The translations under genes were made by a program, and so were the position numbers. Positions 60,875-64,000 of a stretch of 64,000 bases of DNA are shown here, in pieces. The stretch spans positions 806,001 to 870,000 of the forward strand of contig NZ_JAMZFY010000002.1 of assembly GCF_025457605.1 (NCBI RefSeq), written 5' to 3'. The stretch comes from Haloarcula laminariae. Its GTDB lineage: Archaea > Halobacteriota > Halobacteria > Halobacteriales > Haloarculaceae. Each line of letters begins with the position of its first letter. Within the stretch, counting starts at the first letter, position 1. Below the pieces are notes generated by a model. The model did not search any database. It was not told where the DNA came from and worked only from the letters and a program-made list of their open reading frames with translations.

Positions 60875-61794
60875 TGGCCGACGAACAGCAGTTCATCGAG
60901 GACGGGCTCCAGCGGACCCAGATAGACGAGTTCTTCGCAGAGGAACTCGGTCGCGCCGGCTACGGCGGCATGGACGTCGCCAAGACCCCGATGGGCACGC
61001 AGATCGTCCTCAAGGCCGAAAAGCCCGGGATGGTCATCGGCAAGGGCGGGAAGAACATCCGGAAGATCACGACGGAACTCGAGGAGCGGTTCAACCTCGA
61101 CGACCCGCAGATCGACGTCCAGGAAGTCGAGGAGCCGGACCTCAACGCCCGCATCGTCGCGGACCGCCTGGGCAACGCCCTCGAACGTGGCTGGTACTTC
61201 CGCAAGGCCGGCCATACCACCATCGACCGCATCATGGAGTCGGGCGCGCTCGGTGCCGAGATCGTCCTCTCCGGGAAGGTCACGGGTGCACGCTCGCGCG
61301 TGGAGAAGTTCAACCGCGGCTACATCAAGCACAACGGCGAACCCGCCGAGGACATCGTCGACAGCGGCGTCGGCGTCGCCGTGATGAAGCTGGGCACCAT
61401 CGGTGTCCAGGTGCGCATCATCCCGCCGGAGGCGGAGCTCCCCGACGACTTCGAGGTCTACGACGACGTCGAGGTCGAGGACTACGTCGCCGACACGGAC
61501 GGGGAAAGCGTCGAGGAACTCCTCGAAGGCGAACCCGAAGAGGCCACCGAGGCCGAGGAAGCGGCCGACGACGCCACCGAGGCCGACGCGGCCGCGCCCG
61601 ACGAAGAGGTCATCGAGGAAGAGGTCGACGTCCCCACTGACGACGACGTGGAGGACGTCGACGTCGACGAACTCGAAGAGGCCGTCGACGAGGAACTCGA
61701 CGAGGAGACTGAGGCCGAAGCGGAAGAGCTCATGGACGAGATGGACGACGCGGACGACGAGTCCGCCGACGACACCGAGGAGGCTGAGCAGTAA
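60874..61794 (+). CDS. rps3p: Ribosomal protein S3 (uS3) with acidic tail
   Basis: A 306-residue protein. Residues 1-205 are the KH domain ([18 protein letters not shown]) and the S3 C-terminal domain; the last 100 residues are a strongly acidic E/D/A-rich tail, low in complexity, as in haloarchaeal S3 but at the long end. It binds mRNA at the entry site. TAATG overlaps with L22 before and L29 after. Confidence 0.97.
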   Translation: MADEQQFIEDGLQRTQIDEFFAEELGRAGYGGMDVAKTPMGTQIVLKAEKPGMVIGKGGKNIRKITTELEERFNLDDPQIDVQEVEEPDLNARIVADRLGNALERGWYFRKAGHTTIDRIMESGALGAEIVLSGKVTGARSRVEKFNRGYIKHNGEPAEDIVDSGVGVAVMKLGTIGVQVRIIPPEAELPDDFEVYDDVEVEDYVADTDGESVEELLEGEPEEATEAEEAADDATEADAAAPDEEVIEEEVDVPTDDDVEDVDVDELEEAVDEELDEETEAEAEELMDEMDDADDESADDTEEAEQ

Positions 61795-62012
61795 TGGCTG
61801 TCCTCCACGTCCAGGAGATCCGCGACATGACCCCCGCCGAACGCGAGGCGGAGCTCGAGGACCTCAAGACGGAGCTGCTCAACGCTCGCGCCACGCTGGC
61901 GGCGGGCGGCGCCCCGGACAACCCGGGCCGCATCAAGGAACTGAAGAAGGCCATCGCCCGAATCAAGACGATTCAGGGCGAAGAAGGCGACCTCCAGTCG
62001 GAGGACGAATAA
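61794..62012 (+). CDS. rpl29p: Ribosomal protein L29 (uL29)
   Basis: A 72-residue helical hairpin protein next to the exit tunnel; [20 protein letters not shown] start, INPG-like [15 protein letters not shown] motif. ATG and TAA share bases with both neighbours (TAATG on each side). Confidence 0.97.
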   Translation: MAVLHVQEIRDMTPAEREAELEDLKTELLNARATLAAGGAPDNPGRIKELKKAIARIKTIQGEEGDLQSEDE

Positions 62013-62299
62013 TGCCACTGACACCCGAGACGCTCACACGACACGAACTCGTCGGCCTCGACGTCGAGGTCGTCGCCGCGTCCAACCCGGACGCAGTCGG
62101 TATCAGCGGCTCGGTCGTCATGGAGACGACCCAGCTGCTGACGGTAGAGCGAGACGCTCGGGTGTGGCACGTGCCGAAGGCGGACGCGACGTTCGCGTTC
62201 ACGCTCGACTCGGACGAGACAGTCCGTGTCGAGGGCGAGCGACTCGTCGACCGTCCCGCCCGACGCACAGCGAACGCAGGTGATTCCAAATGGCGCTAG
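62012..62299 (+). CDS. rnp1: Ribonuclease P protein component 1 (Rpp29/Pop4)
   Basis: A 95-residue Sm-like barrel protein of archaeal RNase P, which trims tRNA 5' ends. The region HELVGLDVEVVAASNPDAVG and the LTVERDARVWHVPKADATF strand pattern mark the family. Its place between L29 and S17 is the archaeal norm. It overlaps S17 by 10 bases. Confidence 0.95.
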   Translation: MPLTPETLTRHELVGLDVEVVAASNPDAVGISGSVVMETTQLLTVERDARVWHVPKADATFAFTLDSDETVRVEGERLVDRPARRTANAGDSKWR

Positions 62300-62616
62300 G
62301 ACTGAACGTACAGGAACCGGAGACGGCCTGTTCCGACCAGAACTGCCCCTTCCACGGAGAGCTCTCCGTGCGCGGGCAGACACTGGAAGGAGAGGTCGCC
62401 TCCACTGACATGGAGAAGACCGTCGTCGTCGAACGCGAGTACGACGTGAAGGTGCCCAAATACGACCGCTTTATGAAGCGGCGGAGCCGCGTCCCGGCTC
62501 ACGCACCCGACTGTCTCGACCTCGCGGTCGGTGACACGGTCACGATAGCAGAGTGTCGACCGCTCTCGAAGACAAAGAGCCACGTCGTTGTGGCTATCGA
62601 GGACGGTGAGCAATAA
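62290..62616 (+). CDS. rps17p: Ribosomal protein S17 (uS17)
   Basis: A 108-residue OB-fold protein. The N-terminal [10 protein letters not shown] is the archaeal extension with two Cys; [20 protein letters not shown] and [14 protein letters not shown] are the family core. TAATG overlap with L14. Confidence 0.97.
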   Translation: MALGLNVQEPETACSDQNCPFHGELSVRGQTLEGEVASTDMEKTVVVEREYDVKVPKYDRFMKRRSRVPAHAPDCLDLAVGDTVTIAECRPLSKTKSHVVVAIEDGEQ

Positions 62617-63014
62617 TGGAGGCGCTCAACGCCGACGTCACCCAGGGCCTGGAGAAGGGCTCGCTGATCACGTGTGCCGACAACACCGGCGCACGCCAGC
62701 TGAAAGTCATCTCCGTTCACGGCTACTCGGGGACGAAGAACCGCCATCCGAAGGCGGGGCTGGGCGACAAGATCACGGTCTCGGTCACCAAGGGGACACC
62801 CGAAATGCGTCGCCAGGTGCTCGAAGCCGTCGTCGTCCGCCAGCGCAAACCCATCCGCCGTCCCGACGGCACCCGCGTCAAGTTCGAAGACAACGCGGCC
62901 GTCATCGTGGACGAGAACGAGGACCCGCGCGGGACCGAGCTGAAAGGCCCCATCTCGCGGGAAGTCGCCGAACGGTTCGGGAGTGTCGCCTCCGCAGCGA
63001 CGATGATTGTATAG
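62616..63014 (+). CDS. rpl14p: Ribosomal protein L14 (uL14)
   Basis: A 132-residue large-subunit protein at the bridge with the small subunit. [18 protein letters not shown] and [19 protein letters not shown] are the family motifs. Confidence 0.98.
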   Translation: MEALNADVTQGLEKGSLITCADNTGARQLKVISVHGYSGTKNRHPKAGLGDKITVSVTKGTPEMRRQVLEAVVVRQRKPIRRPDGTRVKFEDNAAVIVDENEDPRGTELKGPISREVAERFGSVASAATMIV

Positions 63015-63018
63015 AACC

Positions 63019-63381
63019 ATGACAACACAACCAGACAAACAGCGAAAGAGCGATCGAGACGCCCCGCTGCACGAGCGACACAAGCAGGTGCGGGCCACGC
63101 TGTCGGCCGACCTCCGCGAGGAGTACGGCCAGCGCAACGTCCGCGTCAACGCCGGGGACACCGTCGAGGTGCTCCGTGGCGACTACGCCGGCGAGTCGGG
63201 CGAGGTCCTCACCGTCGACCTCTCGGATGCCGTCATCCACGTGGAGGACGTCACCCTGGAGACCACCGACGGCGAGGAAGTTCCCCGCCCGCTCGACGCC
63301 TCGAACGTTCGGGTCACGGACCTGAACACCGAGGACGAGCGCCGCGAGGCGCGTCTCGAATCGGAGGATGATTCCGCATGA
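63019..63381 (+). CDS. rpl24p: Ribosomal protein L24 (uL24)
   Basis: A 120-residue KOW-domain protein ([40 protein letters not shown] is the KOW). ATG at 63019 is taken as the start; it is four codons inside a longer frame. ATGA overlap with S4e. Confidence 0.96.
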   Translation: MTTQPDKQRKSDRDAPLHERHKQVRATLSADLREEYGQRNVRVNAGDTVEVLRGDYAGESGEVLTVDLSDAVIHVEDVTLETTDGEEVPRPLDASNVRVTDLNTEDERREARLESEDDSA

Positions 63382-64000
63382 GCAAGCATCAGAAGCGCCT
63401 GTCGGTGCCAAACAGCTGGCCCGTCGAGCGCAAGACGGCAACGTTTACGGTCAAGGCCGGTGCCGGCCCGCACGGTGAGTCGGGGGTCCCCCTGCTCATC
63501 GTCCTGCGGGACGTGCTGGGCTACGCCGACAACCGCAAGGAAGCGCGCTACGCGCTCAACGAGGACAACGTCCTCATCAACGGGAAGGCCGTCTCCGACG
63601 AGGAACGGCCCGTCGGGATGTTCGACATCATGGCCTTCACCGAGCGCGAGGAGTACTACCGCGTCTTCCCCGGCGAGGGCGGACGGCTGGCGCTGACGGC
63701 CATCGAGGCCGACGCCGCCGAGTCCAAGCTCGGGAAGATCGCCACCAAGACCAACGTCGCCGGCGGCGACGTCCAGCTCGGTCTCCACGACGGTGAGACG
63801 CTCATCGTCGAGGACGGCGACCAGTACTCGGGCGGCGACTCCGTCGTCGTCGACAACGAGACCAGCGAGGTCATCGCCCACTTCGAGTACGAAGAGGGCG
63901 CGCTGGTCACGGCCGTCGACGGCGCCCACGCGGGCGAGATCGGCACCGTCGACGAGATTCAGGTCACCCCCGGCTCGGCCCAGAACAACGTCCTCGTCGA
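63378..64000 (+). CDS. rps4e: Ribosomal protein S4e (eS4), 3' end outside the window
   Basis: The first 207 residues of the archaeal/eukaryotic S4e: [20 protein letters not shown] at the start, an S4-like RNA-binding domain (residues 40-90), then the central beta domain and the beginning of a KOW motif ([16 protein letters not shown]). The gene continues past base 64000; about 25-30 residues should be missing. Confidence 0.95.
   Translation, partial: MSKHQKRLSVPNSWPVERKTATFTVKAGAGPHGESGVPLLIVLRDVLGYADNRKEARYALNEDNVLINGKAVSDEERPVGMFDIMAFTEREEYYRVFPGEGGRLALTAIEADAAESKLGKIATKTNVAGGDVQLGLHDGETLIVEDGDQYSGGDSVVVDNETSEVIAHFEYEEGALVTAVDGAHAGEIGTVDEIQVTPGSAQNNVLV

Overview
The window is a chromosomal stretch from a halophilic archaeon, most likely class Halobacteria and probably close to Haloarcula or Halomicroarcula (an inference from gene content and style, not from a search). 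The signs are high GC with strong G/C preference at third codon positions, very acidic proteins, HalX response regulators, a CetZ tubulin-like gene, TrmB, HalX and haloarchaea-only small membrane proteins, leaderless genes with TATA boxes about 25 bases before the start codon, and the archaeal S10/spc ribosomal gene order at the right edge.

Layout. 1-8 kb: nucleoside phosphorylase, HPP-USP membrane protein, a K+ channel with an RCK domain, and a minus-strand UspA / KaiC-like ATPase / DUF7504-type set. 8-15.6 kb: thrS, then a 5.4 kb gene for a giant Ig-like surface protein, flanked by a 40-base direct repeat made of the 3' end of thrS. 15.6-24.2 kb: PspA, a nucleotide synthesis run (pyrG, guaA PPase subunit and a small partner), MBL hydrolase, aldo/keto reductase, Tat-exported propeller and a MoaB with a repeat-built acidic insert. 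24-31 kb: a 7TM histidine kinase behind an inverted repeat and TATA box, Nudix isopentenyl-diphosphate isomerase lacking the usual cysteine, DUF4013, tRNA-Ile, FxsA and cytochrome P450. 31-41 kb: DUF255 protein, TrmB regulator, MptA, HalX regulator, fused siroheme decarboxylase, TrpD2-like protein, hydrolase, cyclophilin, MOSC protein, a three-cysteine ferredoxin and tRNA-Leu. 41-46.7 kb: DUF4397 lipoprotein, winged-helix/membrane protein pair, TrkA between two stand-alone Lrp-type RAM domains, tmk and an epimerase. 46.9-55.7 kb: cetZ1 overlapping a secreted, membrane-anchored protein and cofC, then DnaJ-like, phosphoglycolate phosphatase, GTPBP1-type GTPase, mch operon and a second HalX regulator. 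55.7-64 kb: an array of perfect hairpins, tRNA-Gly, then a SPOUT methyltransferase followed by L3-L4-L23-L2-S19-L22-S3-L29-Rnp1-S17-L14-L24-S4e, which runs off the window.

No CRISPR array, rRNA, intact transposase or integrase is visible. Most of the window is ordinary haloarchaeal core genome. The observations most worth following up are the duplicated thrS tail around the surface-protein gene, the membrane protein overlapping cetZ1, the hairpin array at 55.7-56.0 kb, the leader hairpin before the ribosomal operon, and several enzymes with altered signature residues.
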